DNA from: Agapetus fuscipes
Taxonomy: Eukaryota > Arthropoda > Insecta > Trichoptera > Glossosomatidae
DNA: 64,000 nt
NCBI GenBank assembly: GCA_951799405.1
Contig: OX637363.1
Span: 2,232,001 to 2,296,000, forward strand
Direction of reading: 5' to 3'
Shown here: positions 31,390 through 40,809 of the stretch, one piece after another
How positions within the stretch are numbered: position 1 is the first letter of the stretch
Layout: every line of letters starts with the position of its first letter
Notes under the pieces: generated by a model
Databases searched by the model: none
The model's input: the letters and a program-made list of their open reading frames with translations, nothing else
What the model was told of the DNA's origin: nothing
Made by a program: the position numbers and the translations under genes

Positions 31390-31790
31390 ATTAAGTCTGA
31401 ACAATTTCAGATTTCGCACCAACGAAATTGGTTCCGTTGTCTAAGTAGATGTGAGAGCATTTTCCTCTGCGAGCAATGGATCTCTACAGAGTGTTAATGA
31501 ACGCATGATAAGTTAAATCTGATACCAGTTCAATGTGAACAGCCTTTGTTGAGAAACAAATGAAAAGTGCAATATAAGTCTTATATTTTACTTTACTTCG
31601 AACGTTTCGATCTTTCGTTAGGATCGGACCTGCGTAATCTATTCCAGCAGTACTAGATGATCTAGCACGGAGTAAGCCTGTCAGCAGGTAGCTGTTCCAT
31701 CAGTTGTTGGAGGGTGTGAGGTTTCATATTGAAACATACCACACAATTGCGGATGATTCGTTCAACTAACTCCTCTTTAGTAGGTTTGGA
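31390..31790 (-). pseudogene. BEL/Pao integrase fragment
   Basis: The minus strand, in shifting frames, reads RIIRNCVVCFNMKPHTLQQL, then GIDYAGPILTKDRNVRSK, then YIALFICFSTKAVHIELVSD, then SHIYLDNGTNFVGAKSE. This is the BEL/Pao integrase from the HHCC finger to the second Asp. Stops interrupt it. Confidence 0.8.
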
Positions 31791-32007
31791 TGATCTCAAG
31801 ACTATTTTTCAAAGAATTGACTTCCTCCTCAATATTTTCCATACGCTGGAGTCCTTCACCCATCTTTTTGACCTTTCCGTCCGACTTTTTACTGTTTTTA
31901 TTGGCAAGGCCCAGTTCTTCCCTGATGGACGACAACTGCCTTTCAATTTTTTCCAGCCTCTTCTCCAACTCATTAGATGCAGCAGGGAGCTGGGGCTGAT
32001 AATGCAC
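31777..32007 (-). pseudogene. Coiled-coil fragment, possible LINE ORF1
   Basis: The frame reads NELEKRLEKIERQLSSIREE and MGEGLQRMENIEEEVNSLKN, a clear heptad pattern of about 60 residues. Such coiled coils begin CR1/L2-type ORF1 proteins, but nothing diagnostic follows. Confidence 0.4.
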
Positions 32008-32389
32008 GTGCCCCTCTTCTTTGGTTCTTCATTTTCAAATAAAAAAATGCTTAATACCGCTGGTTCTTTGTAACTGTTTTTATTTGACACACTTAAATGT
32101 TTTAAATTATTTATATTCAAAATAAGTTCTGATAAGTTTTTGAGTTACTTTTAAAAAGATGTTAAAAACATAAATTTATAAAATAAAAATTTAGCCACAA
32201 AACAAGGAAACTTTAAATAATTTAACTTTAAAAAATTAACATTAAAATAAAAAAAAACAACTTGTATTATATTTTTTAGGGTGGATTTATTAACACAGTG
32301 AAAGTCCATTTTTAATTATTTAAAAAATTCAAATGGAATTTGAATTTTTCAACTTGTATTAGGTTACAGGTCGAGTAAAATTCAATAAT
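32008..32389. other. Unassigned AT-rich spacer
   Basis: Very A/T-rich with homopolymer runs; no feature recognised. Confidence 0.4.
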
Positions 32390-32430
32390 ATACGACCGGT
32401 TTCGGAAACAATGTTTCCATCGTCAGGTAC
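32390..32430 (-). ncRNA. Hammerhead ribozyme 3 (Penelope-like element)
   Basis: The minus strand reads GTAC, core CTGACGA, stem II GGAAACA...TGTTTCC, core GAAA, short stem III ACCGGT, cleavage at GTC, then GTAT. Stem I pairs GTAC with GTAT, and an outer stem (CAGTAATA with TATTATTG) extends it across an internal loop. Confidence 0.85.
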
Positions 32431-32584
32431 AAAATATTACTGACTAAATAAAATATAAATTAGTGCATCATTCTATTAAGGGCTGGGAGTAGTGGAGGGT
32501 GGGAGGGGTGAGGAAGGGAACAGAGCGCTGGGATTGCTGGTGACAGATTTATTATTATTTCTTGGAAACAAGGTCAAGAGAGAT

Positions 32585-32935
32585 GATGATGATGATGATT
32601 TTTATAGCGCCGTTTCGTGACTACTGTCACTGCAAGGGCGCTTTCAGGCTTGACGCGGCGGTGAAGAAATGGGTCTTCATTCCCTTCTTGAAGCTCTCGA
32701 TCCCTTCCTTGGCGCGCACTTCAGGAGGCAGCTGGTTCCAAGTGGACGGTCCCGCAACGGCGAAAGCGCGGTCTCCGAACACTGTACATCTTTTTCTGTA
32801 TTGAGTGCTGACAGATGTAAGAGCACTGTGGGCAGATCGCAGAGTGAGCCCCCTCTCGCTCAGACTCCTCGGTAGTATCAGCTCCTGCAAGTACTCTGGC
32901 GCCACTCCATGCAGCGCTTTGTGTACCGTGAGAGG
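32585..32935 (-). mobile_element. LINE 3' end (CR1/L2-like) inserted in a Penelope element
   Basis: The frame ends VHKALHGVAPEYLQELI, GDRAFAVAGPSTWNQLPPEV and FKKGMKTHFF. The conserved two-stem hairpin (32606-32642) and an ATC-repeat tail near 32585 follow. Penelope sequence lies on both sides (NPSPL to the right; proline-rich tail and ribozyme to the left), so this is a 5'-truncated insertion. Confidence 0.8.
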
Positions 32936-33665
32936 AGATGGATTAGGAATCAGAAAGTTATTTAGTAAGGAATTGACAGAATTTGAATTTTTATTAATTT
33001 CTATGGTCTCGAAAGCTGTTAATGTCGATCTGTATGTGTTTGTGTGAAGAAGTTTAATTTTATGTTTATGAAATGTATGTCCGGATTCTATGATGTGGTT
33101 GGCAAACTCGGAGAAGTTATTATTAGATAGACAACGCCTGTGTTCGTCCATTCTAATTTTTAAGCTTCTGCAAGTCTGCCTAATGTATACTCTATTGCAG
33201 TCACCACACTGAACTTCGTATACTCCTCATTTTTGTAAAATGTCCATTTTTGATTTAGAATTACAAAGTTTCCCAATTTATTATATTGGTGTAAAACGCA
33301 GGTCTGATAGTCGGGTAGAATTTTGGAGATTTTGGAAGAAATTTCACCCAAGAATAGTACTTTCCTCCAAGGTCGGTCTAGGTCCTCTCGAGTGTTATAA
33401 GAGTGGTAAATGTATTGTCTGTATAATATTGTTTTTGTTTTTTTGTTGAGTAATTTGTCTATTATTTTTATGTCATATCCGTTATTGAAAGCAATTTGTC
33501 TAATAGTGTCAAGTTCGGTTCTGTGGTCAGCATCTGTTAGTGGAGTCCTGATAAGTCTCAAGCATGGAGTGGAAACTTGATAGCTTGTGTGGAAGAGGAA
33601 TGAACTATGGTGTCGGTGTGTGTGGGTTTTCTGTAAATGGAATATGCAATTTTGTTATCACTTAT
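32936..33665 (-). pseudogene. Penelope-like ORF, RT end to GIY-YIG endonuclease
   Basis: Minus-strand frames run from IYRKPTHTDTI (about 33640) through RTPLTDADHRTELDTIRQ and KLGNFVILNQK to the GIY-YIG block (YEVQCGDCNRVYIRQTCRSL), then DEHRRCLSNNNFSEFANHII. Two or three frameshifts break it. It belongs with hammerhead 3. Confidence 0.85.
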
Positions 33666-33670
33666 TTTAA

Positions 33671-34370
33671 CCCAGTAACTGGCAAGGTGGTTTTTTAGTC
33701 ACGTAACTGGCAATGTGGTTCCTTTCGGGAACCGTTTTTGTTTTATGCCTACTTTAGCTATTTGGGTACCTTCTAAAATAAATAATACTTGAGTATGTTA
33801 AATAGACTTTATTGAATAAACAATATTAAAATTTAAGCAAAACAATGTCAATAAAGGTATAAAAATAAACAAATGCTAACTACAGGTGGAATATGGCAAA
33901 AACTGCCTCTTTTGGTAAAAAAAAATACTTGTGGTAACTCTAAAGAATTAAAACTACTTTTTCTTGCATAATCTATGAGTTAATATGTGACTCTTCACAA
34001 AACATAAAAAAATTGACTCAAGGTCATTGCGCAACAAAACCTGCAAGGGGGTCTCTAAGTGCATTTTTCACACTCAATGCAGACATTGGCTCGGCATTCA
34101 TTGCACATTGGTTTCTTACACACAATGCAAGTAGACCAGGTTTTCTTATTATTACCTCGGGGACATATCCCACACCTTGTGCGTTTCTTCAAAGTCGATG
34201 TTGACGGTTCTGCTGGAACTTCTTTCTCCAGTATTCACGAGTTTGTCTGACGGATTTGTCGCGGAATTATAGTGTTTAGCAGTCTCTTGTTCAGATGAGG
34301 TTCCAGAAGGCCCTATCAAAGTTACCCCACGCCAAATAGTGCAAGTTGTAGTGGCCAACATGGCGGACAA
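33671..34370 (-). mobile_element. piggyBac-like element, one end
   Basis: TTAA (33667-33670) is followed by CCCAGTAACTGGC, a piggyBac-type end, with a second AACTGGCAATGTGG motif nearby. Near 34050-34200 the minus strand encodes RCGICPRGNNKKTWSTCIVC then CNECRAN, the C-terminal cysteine-rich finger of piggyBac transposases. The rest of the transposase and the other end were not found. Confidence 0.65.
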
Positions 34371-34379
34371 ATGAAAAAA

Positions 34380-34834
34380 AATAGGTTATGTGATGTATTT
34401 TGGGATGTCCATTGTGATGGTCTTCTGTGGAATGCCAGGGATTGTGGGGGATATCAATTTAGATGTAAAGATGAGTCTTGGTTCCCAATAGATGTATTAT
34501 TCCATAACAGTGTTTACAATGTGAGATACCAAACCAGACTGGCTAGATAAGCAATAATAATCTCTACTTACTAATAATATATTGATACTATATTGATTTT
34601 AAATTTACATTTTTTTTCACATCATATTCTGTTTTGAGAGCAGTATTTTTTTTTTCTTGTAATTAGTTACTTGTAATTAACATCTTGTAATTATTTCCAA
34701 CTTCCTAAATTTTATATCCGTGGCAACATATAATTGGCCATGTTTTTTTGTAATTGCTACTATTATATTTCTTATGTAACGCTGTTTGTTGTCCTATGAA
34801 AATAAAATAAAATAAAATAAAATAAAAATAAAAT
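34380..34834 (+). mobile_element. Probable LINE 3' end with (AAATA)n tail
   Basis: Coding-like sequence near 34390-34540 (LLWNARDCGGYQFRCKD) ends in a stop and is followed by an AT-rich 3' region that ends in ATGAAAATAAAATAAAATAA-type repeats. Such tails mark jockey/RTE-type LINE insertions. The family was not determined. Confidence 0.4.
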
Positions 34835-35144
34835 AGATACCCTCTCTTCAATAATGAGGAAGACTTGGTTGAAGGGTTTTTCTTTACTTTCGTTTTTTTT
34901 ATTCTCTTTTTCTCTTTTCAGTACAAGTTACAAACAGAACCGGTCTTCGGGCCAACAGGCCGACAAACCTTGTGACAAATTATTCCCTTTTTATTACAAT
35001 AAAACACATAAATTTTGTTACAGTAATTTCGGCTCGGCCGGTATCTTGCCGAACGCCGGCCAATCAGCGTGTAGGGTTAAGTTTTGTCAAGGAGTTCGAC
35101 GGATGGCGAAATTCAGGGCCTGCACAAAAAAGTGTGCCGTATCA
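34835..35144 (-). repeat. 3' LTR of the Gag-only element
   Basis: 310 bp; the first base is A where the other LTR has T. Ends GTATCA. Confidence 0.85.
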
Positions 35145-35181
35145 ATTCCCACCGTCTTCTGTTGACAAAACTTAACCCTCC

Positions 35182-36561
35182 TTACGCCCTCAACCCTTGC
35201 CACAGATTTTTCACTCCTGGCCACGGTTCCTTCATCCTTTTCCTTCTCTTCCGATGTTCGTGGAGAGGTGGTGCGCGCTGAAGGCGAGGCGTCGTATCCG
35301 GCGGCCTCGTGTACTGCTCGATCGGATCCTCCTCCTGCTTGTCGGGCGGTAACCTAAGCTGATCTGGGTGCACGTCTCTGCTGGTGCGGGGTGGCTGTTT
35401 CCTGGCCATCCCATGGCTCTGATTCCTCTTCGAGCCGGAGTCCTCTAGCACGAGTTGTCGTCCACTTTGCACCTCCATGCTGACTGGTTTCAAGTTCCTC
35501 TTGATCGTGTCAAACGTCGAGTCTTCCACTTCACACACTTGCGGGTGGGATTCGCGTTCAAAGTACAGCTCGTTCTCCAAAGAGTCATCTTCCATGTCTC
35601 TTGGCAGCGCGTCTGCCTCAGGCTCTGCATGGCTCCCATTCTGACCAGGGCAGAAGTGGCTGAATTCTGAAACTTCTGGAGCCAGTGTCTCTTCCACACG
35701 TTGAGACTCCTCGACTGCTCTCAGAGTGTCCTCAGGAACTTCCGCGTTCCTCAGCATGCTGACACTTGCATGCTCCGGTTCACCTTCATCCTGGCTTGAT
35801 TCCGGTTGCGAAGGCTTCTCCTCACGGTCGGGGCAAGACCGGTCGAGATGTGGCCCTGAACAGTGCCAACATGTCCTTTCGGTCTCTTGCTCGCTACCTG
35901 GCCGTGGCTGCCATGCCATTGGACGTTTATTCAGGGCTGGTGACTGCCTTTCGGTCTGATGGTGATGGGCTGCTGGCTGCCAATCCCCTTGCCGTCGCCC
36001 TTCTTGCTGATGAGATCCGATGCTGCCCCTGCTTTCACAGCCTGCCGCAGCTGCGAGAAGCTTGCTCCAGGAGGCGCTGGCGCTCTGAAGTCTCGCCTGG
36101 CACTGCGGCAACAGGAGGTCCATAGTGTGCTGGATGACCTCCTGCTCAGAGTGCGTGCTGCAGAAGCGCTTGGCCAGCGCTCTCTTCCTCAGGATGAATC
36201 CCATTGCCTCCTCCCCGAGCTCCTGCCGTCCATAGAGGTACAGGAAGTGGCCTCTCTCCCTCCTTGACTTGCTGTTGAATCTTCCCTCCAGGGCACATTC
36301 AACCTCCAGCCAGTCTGTCACTGGGAGCTCCGCCATCCAGGCAGCCGCCTCCCCCCTCAGCCAATCCATTGCCCACATCACCCATTCGCTCTCTGGGGTT
36401 GCATTCTCCTTGAAGTACGCCAGGGCTGACTCCAAAAATAGCCCTGGGTCTTCCTCCGGCTTCCCCGAAAATGGCATGGGGAGCCGTGCCACTGGCGTCC
36501 TGTATTCATTGACTGAAGCTCCCTGCTCCATCAAGTCATCACAGGGCCGCGCAGTCTTCAT
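35182..36561 (-). CDS. gag: Gag-like protein with CCHC knuckle and long acidic tail
   Basis: From the ATG at 36561 the frame gives 459 residues; upstream codons starting with TTG lie in the LTR and are not used here. Residues about 15-170 match the retrotransposon Gag capsid fold region (LPMPFSGKPEEDPGLFLES, WVMWAMDWLRGEAAAWM, HFLYLYGRQELGEEAMGF). A CX2CX3HX4C knuckle (CWHCSGPHLDRSC) follows at about residue 230. A tail of about 200 residues is rich in Glu, Ser and Pro, then basic (EHRKRRKRMK). The frame is open throughout despite LTR divergence, which suggests it was kept open until recently. Particles would have to be completed by enzymes from another element. Confidence 0.88.
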   Translation of the reverse strand: MKTARPCDDLMEQGASVNEYRTPVARLPMPFSGKPEEDPGLFLESALAYFKENATPESEWVMWAMDWLRGEAAAWMAELPVTDWLEVECALEGRFNSKSRRERGHFLYLYGRQELGEEAMGFILRKRALAKRFCSTHSEQEVIQHTMDLLLPQCQARLQSASASWSKLLAAAAGCESRGSIGSHQQEGRRQGDWQPAAHHHQTERQSPALNKRPMAWQPRPGSEQETERTCWHCSGPHLDRSCPDREEKPSQPESSQDEGEPEHASVSMLRNAEVPEDTLRAVEESQRVEETLAPEVSEFSHFCPGQNGSHAEPEADALPRDMEDDSLENELYFERESHPQVCEVEDSTFDTIKRNLKPVSMEVQSGRQLVLEDSGSKRNQSHGMARKQPPRTSRDVHPDQLRLPPDKQEEDPIEQYTRPPDTTPRLQRAPPLHEHRKRRKRMKEPWPGVKNLWQGLRA

Positions 36562-36660
36562 TGTCTTGCTTCTGGTTCTTTGTTGGGCGCCACAAGTCAG
36601 TCCTCCGGTACTTGGGTTGTCACTTTCCAAGTGACTTGGCCCCACGTTCGCGGCGTCAAT

Positions 36661-36971
36661 TGATACCCTCTCTTCAATAATCAAAAAGACTTGGTTGAAG
36701 GGTTTTTCTTTACTTTCGTTTTTTTTATTCTCTTTTTCTCTTTTCAGTACAAGTTACAAACAGAACCGGTCTTCGGGCCAACAGGCCGACAAACCTTGTG
36801 ACAAACAAATTCCCTTTTTATTACAATAAAACACATAAATTTTGTTACAGTAAATCCAGCTCGGCCGGTGTCTTGCCGAACGCCGGCCAATCAGCGTGTA
36901 GGGTTAAGTTTTGTCAAGGAGTTCGACGGATGGCGAAATTCAGGGCCTACACAAAAAAGTGTGCCGTATCA
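36661..36971 (-). repeat. 5' LTR of the Gag-only element
   Basis: 311 bp, begins TGATACCCTC, ends GTATCA; about 97% identical by eye to the left LTR. Confidence 0.88.
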
Positions 36972-38050
36972 ATATAACTATACTCTTATAATATTATATT
37001 CCAATAATACATTACGTTATATGATATTTACCTACTCTAAATTATCATATTATAATTATACATTACAGGTTAGAATCGTGAAGAAGGGGGACGATGTGTG
37101 GAATTTAACTTCAAAACAAATCCATAATAGATTTTCAACTTTGCTTTAGATTACTCATAGTAATCTAAAGCAAAGTGGTTTTTCTTTTTATCTCTTAAGA
37201 TGAATGATTACAAAGTTAATGCCTCTACAATCAATAAAATCAAATCCATAATAGTTACACATACCTTGGCACATCCAAAGTTTTGTAGAACACTTTTTTC
37301 GTCAAAAAACTGTGGCAAAATAACTATTTTTTTAAGTAAACTTCCAAGAGTCAGATCGACGTGAACCCGTTGTATGTTGCGATGACAGCTCTGGTGTTGC
37401 CAGTTTCAATATTTGTATTTCTTCACAATGCTCAGGGATACCACAATAATGAAAAAATAACAAAGAGGAAGTGATTATCAATTTAGCCCCGTAAATCAAA
37501 GTAGCCCCAATCTACGGTACATTGTAATTCCATAACTGGTTTAGAAACGGAATCAAGCTTAGAGGGTGTCCTTGTGTGAGGGTGTGAGCTACTTTTTACT
37601 TTTTTATTTTACGATTATGACCATCATCAGTAATAAGACCAGTATCAAGTATATAATTTTAAAATTCATTACGGTAAAGCGATTGCCTTGCCTACCAAGC
37701 AAAAGAAGCCATGAGAAAAATAAATCACAAAACTGTTTTTCACACGGTGAAAATATTTAGGATGTATTTATTAGGGGTTGGTTGTTCACACTGTGAAAGT
37801 CCAATGTATTTATTTTACAAAAAACACAGTTTTAATTCACTATTTCTATTTTATGCTCTGCAATCTAAATATTTAGGATGTGTTGTTTTTATGTCATAAT
37901 TTTAATTTTAGCTAACCTACCATTGTTTATGTGAAATTATATAAATTCAAAATAACTGTTGGACCAAAATGTACTTATGCTGGATATTGTTATTTTAATC
38001 TGTGAGCAAAAGACAAAACCATGGATCACAGTCAAAAGAATAATATACAA
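36972..38050. other. Mostly unassigned AT-rich sequence
   Basis: Holds the palindrome at 37138-37176. Otherwise no domain, repeat or splice-supported exon was recognised. Confidence 0.4.
37138..37176. repeat. Perfect 18-bp inverted repeat, 3-nt loop
   Basis: ACTTTGCTTTAGATTACT and AGTAATCTAAAGCAAAGT flank CAT. Confidence 0.85.
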
Positions 38051-38053
38051 CTA

Positions 38054-38322
38054 CTAAAGCCGGGTCCAGGCGAGTGTAATGTGTAATTTAACATGAATTC
38101 TACATGTGGACGGCACTAAGAGCATAATGTAACGCTCGCGCCTGCGCTCAGACTGATCCATCAGCTGTCAGTTTTTTGCGCAAACACAAAGGCGCTCGCA
38201 ATACTCGTACAGCTCTTGAAGTAGATTCGCGTACACAATTCGCTTTGAGTTTTTGTGCCGTCCACACTGTTGACGCTAAATTACACGTGATCTTACGTTA
38301 CACACGTCTGGACCCGCCTTAA
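38054..38322. mobile_element. MITE with GGGTCCAG terminal inverted repeats
   Basis: The left end GGGTCCAGGCGAGTGTAATG and the right end ACGTTACACACGTCTGGACCC are inverted copies with a few differences; a second inner pair (TGTAATTTA and TAAATTACA) continues the repeat. About 270 bp, non-coding. The superfamily is not clear. Confidence 0.7.
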
Positions 38323-38524
38323 AGCCGGCTGTGAAAGTCCCTAAAACATTTCAAACTGTATGTACATATTTTTAAGTTGTAAAATACAAAGCAAACAAAT
38401 AAAACATATTTTAAGAACCTAATTGTCGAGTGTTTTACTTACAAACTGATGGATTCCTTTAATTAAATTTCAAAAGACAAGTAAATTATGATTTTCAACT
38501 GTGAAGTTTTGTTTTTGTGCACCC

Positions 38525-38980
38525 CAGGGCTGGAAGTCTCATCACCATGGTAATCCTTACCTACCGAATATTGGTAATATCTGTATGAAGGCTAATCAGC
38601 TGTTCCCTTGTGGCCATCTTGGATTGACAGGTCTACATACAAATATTACCGATATTCGGTAGGTAAGAATTACCGTGGTGCAGGAGCGGTGCGTTATTAG
38701 GGGATGAAGGGGATGATCCCTATGTAGCAAATAGGAAAATGAGTGTCTATATAACACAAAGTTTTTGATTTCTTAATAATATCTGTACAAAATGTAGAAA
38801 AAGTAGAGCCGAGGAGCTCATCAGTGATCAGCCTAGTGATATTTATGTAGTGCCAGATGTGGGATGGTGCCCTGGTGGAGTGCATGGTCAGGTGAGCACC
38901 AGACTATCTAACAATGTTATCCCCTTTCCCAGGATTGAGCTAGAGCCGCTTCTGCCGTGGTGATGAGACTTCCAGCCCTG
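38525..38980. mobile_element. Foldback MITE (CAGGGCTGGAAG ends), copy 1
   Basis: The ends CAGGGCTGGAAGTCTCATCA and TGATGAGACTTCCAGCCCTG are exact inverted copies. The interior is also palindromic (TACCTACCGAATATTGGTAA and its inverse). A second MITE at 38681-38954 interrupts the right arm. Another copy is at 62327-62905. Confidence 0.85.
38681..38954. mobile_element. hAT-type MITE nested in the foldback MITE
   Basis: 274 bp with ends CAGGAGCGG and CCGCTTCTG, flanked by the 8-bp duplication CCGTGGTG (38673-38680 and 38955-38962). The end sequence and the 8-bp duplication both fit hAT. Confidence 0.85.
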
Positions 38981-39274
38981 GTTTCCCTTATAACAGTCAT
39001 AACATGGAAGCAGTGATCATACTGGAACATCCATCTTACTAAACTAAGAAGAAGGAAGATCGCAGACAAGATGATCTACGCTACTAAGCTGCATATCGCA
39101 CGTTTAATAATAAAGAGAAATAACTCAAAAATTGAGAAAATCGAGATTTTGTAATAAAACGCAAGAACAATGCGAGAAGAATAGGTAGAATGCGACAGCC
39201 GTTCAATTTGGACGAATATGACCGAGATAAAACATCGGTCGCCTTTTTCATCCCATACAAATTTTTCATGTCCA

Positions 39275-39715
39275 AATTCTCTCACATCACTTCGCTGTTG
39301 AAAGAACTACATTGGCTTCGTTTTTCTGAGAGGGTGGTCTACCGTGTGTGTTTGATGGTATTTAAAGCTCTAAATGGTTTGGCTCCATCATATCTGGCAG
39401 ACATGTTTTCCCCCGTTAAGGTGAGTGTGAGGGGGCGGACACTTAGGTCAGCGGGGTGTCGAGCTGTCAGGTTGATGCAGCCTCGCCGTCAAATATGCAC
39501 TAATTTTGGGGATCGCGCTTTCCGGTTTGCGGGACCAATGGAGTGGAACAGACTGCCACCCGGAGTGAGGGTTTCGGAATCTGTTGGCATTTTTAAGGGA
39601 GCACTCAAAACAGCTCCTTTATAAAATATCTCATTCATGATTAGGAGGGCCCTTGAGGTGTGACACACAAAAACGGCGCTCTTTTGTCATGTATTAATTA
39701 AATAAAAAATAAATT
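39275..39715 (+). mobile_element. LINE 3' end (CR1/L2-like), family 1, copy 1
   Basis: The frame reads ELHWLRFSERVVYRVCLMVF, KALNGLAPSYLADMFSPV, GDRAFRFAGPMEWNRLPPGV and FKGALKTAPL. The hairpin 39648-39680 and an A/T tail follow. The same family recurs at 53270-53800 and 63440-63770. Confidence 0.8.
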
Positions 39716-39840
39716 ATCCTCATATATATATATATATACAAGTTGTACTGGCTGTCTGAACTTTAAAGTGATTTTCCCAACATACTTATTTTTTGAGTTA
39801 TTGCTCTTTATTATAAAACGTGTGATAATATATAGTATAA

Positions 39841-40116
39841 CATTTTGCCGCATTTTCTCTGAAGGGGTGGCGAGTGGTACCTATTTGTTTTTACAGATAA
39901 TGGGGCCGGCCTTACACCAACCATTTAAGTTGAAGTGGGGGGTTTCCAGCGCCCGAGGGGACTGGTACTCATTTCTTGTGAAAACTGAGTAAACCTTGCC
40001 AGTTTTTATTTTGGGTTTGAAATACGGTAAATCACTTCTGGTGCCCTGCATGGAATTCGACCCTGAGCTCTCTGCATGGAATGCAAGCACTCTACAAACT
40101 GAGCCATCAATCTGAC
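39841..40116 (-). repeat. tRNA-derived SINE, copy 1 (degenerate)
   Basis: The minus strand begins with a tRNA-like head: A box like TGGCTCAGTTTGTAGAGTG, B box GGTCGAATTCC. The body is shared with 50117-50433 and 59994-60315 (GGCCGGCCCC segment). Confidence 0.75.
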
Positions 40117-40149
40117 TAAATAAGTGTTAGTACTGTACTGATAAATAAA

Positions 40150-40400
40150 TAAAGTGTACAGACGAAATGTCAGAGGAAAGGGTGGAAGGGGAAGATCGAG
40201 GAAGCAATGGATAGACCAAATAGGTGAGATTGCGAAAGAATGGAACCTGCAGAGTGAGAAAGAGAGAAGAGTATTTTTGAAGAAAGTGATGTATGTTGGA
40301 GAGAAGAAAAAGGTATGCAAGGACAGAAAAAGAGGAGACGCATCTGTGGAGGTACCGGTCACCAATAGTGGAACGGTGGCAAGATACAGTAAAAGTAACT
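40150..40400 (+). mobile_element. LINE 3' end with GRGRxRK.W motif, copy 1
   Basis: The frame reads VRGKGGRGRSRKQWIDQIGE, IAKEWNLQSEKERRVFLKK and KEKKVCKDRKRG-like sequence. This is the C-terminal tail found in several LINE clades. Relatives are at 42343-42430 and 62470-62762. Confidence 0.6.
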
Positions 40401-40809
40401 GTTGAAAAATTTACACTTAATCTAAATCTAGCTGCAAAGATATGTATCATTTGAGATTTATATTAAATGCATTCTCACAAGCAGACATTAGTATGCTCAA
40501 ACCCTCCTCGTACCCGTCCTGTATGTATGTGTCAGAAGGACCCACAGCACATGGGCGCTCATGCAAAGCTATATATTTTCTCAAGTGGCGAAAGGCCTTC
40601 CCGTGAAGTGAAAGCAACGGCACGACAAAACAAGAACCTCTAGGTCAGAGGCGTGCCCATGACTCTAAAAGTAAATGGTTCGATTTTACTAAAGCTAATA
40701 GCATACCTCGGGTGGCACTCCTTGTGGGATTGTTGCTAGATCACAAGTAGCGTGAATAATGATACACATAATACGAAATAATAATAATTTAAATCTAAGG
40801 ACAGGATTA

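Larger units (their letters stand above)
34835..36971 (-). mobile_element. LTR retrotransposon that encodes only Gag
   Basis: LTRs of 310-311 bp (34835-35144 and 36661-36971) with TGATAC...GTATCA ends flank a 1516-bp interior. On the minus strand the interior starts with a primer-binding-site-like segment (TGACGCCGCGAACGTGGGG) and ends with a purine-rich tract (GAAGACGGTGGGAAT) before the 3' LTR. It holds one long Gag frame and no trace of protease, RT or integrase. The LTRs differ at about ten positions, so it is older than the gypsy copy. No clear target duplication; the left flank is an (AAATA)n run. Confidence 0.85.

Noticed and set aside
35766..36634. Plus-strand frames of about 120 codons
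   Set aside because: Shadows of the Gag frame on the other strand.
34835..36971. Exact target-site duplication of the Gag-only element
   Set aside because: The left flank is an (AAATA)n run and the right flank ATATA is only a partial match.
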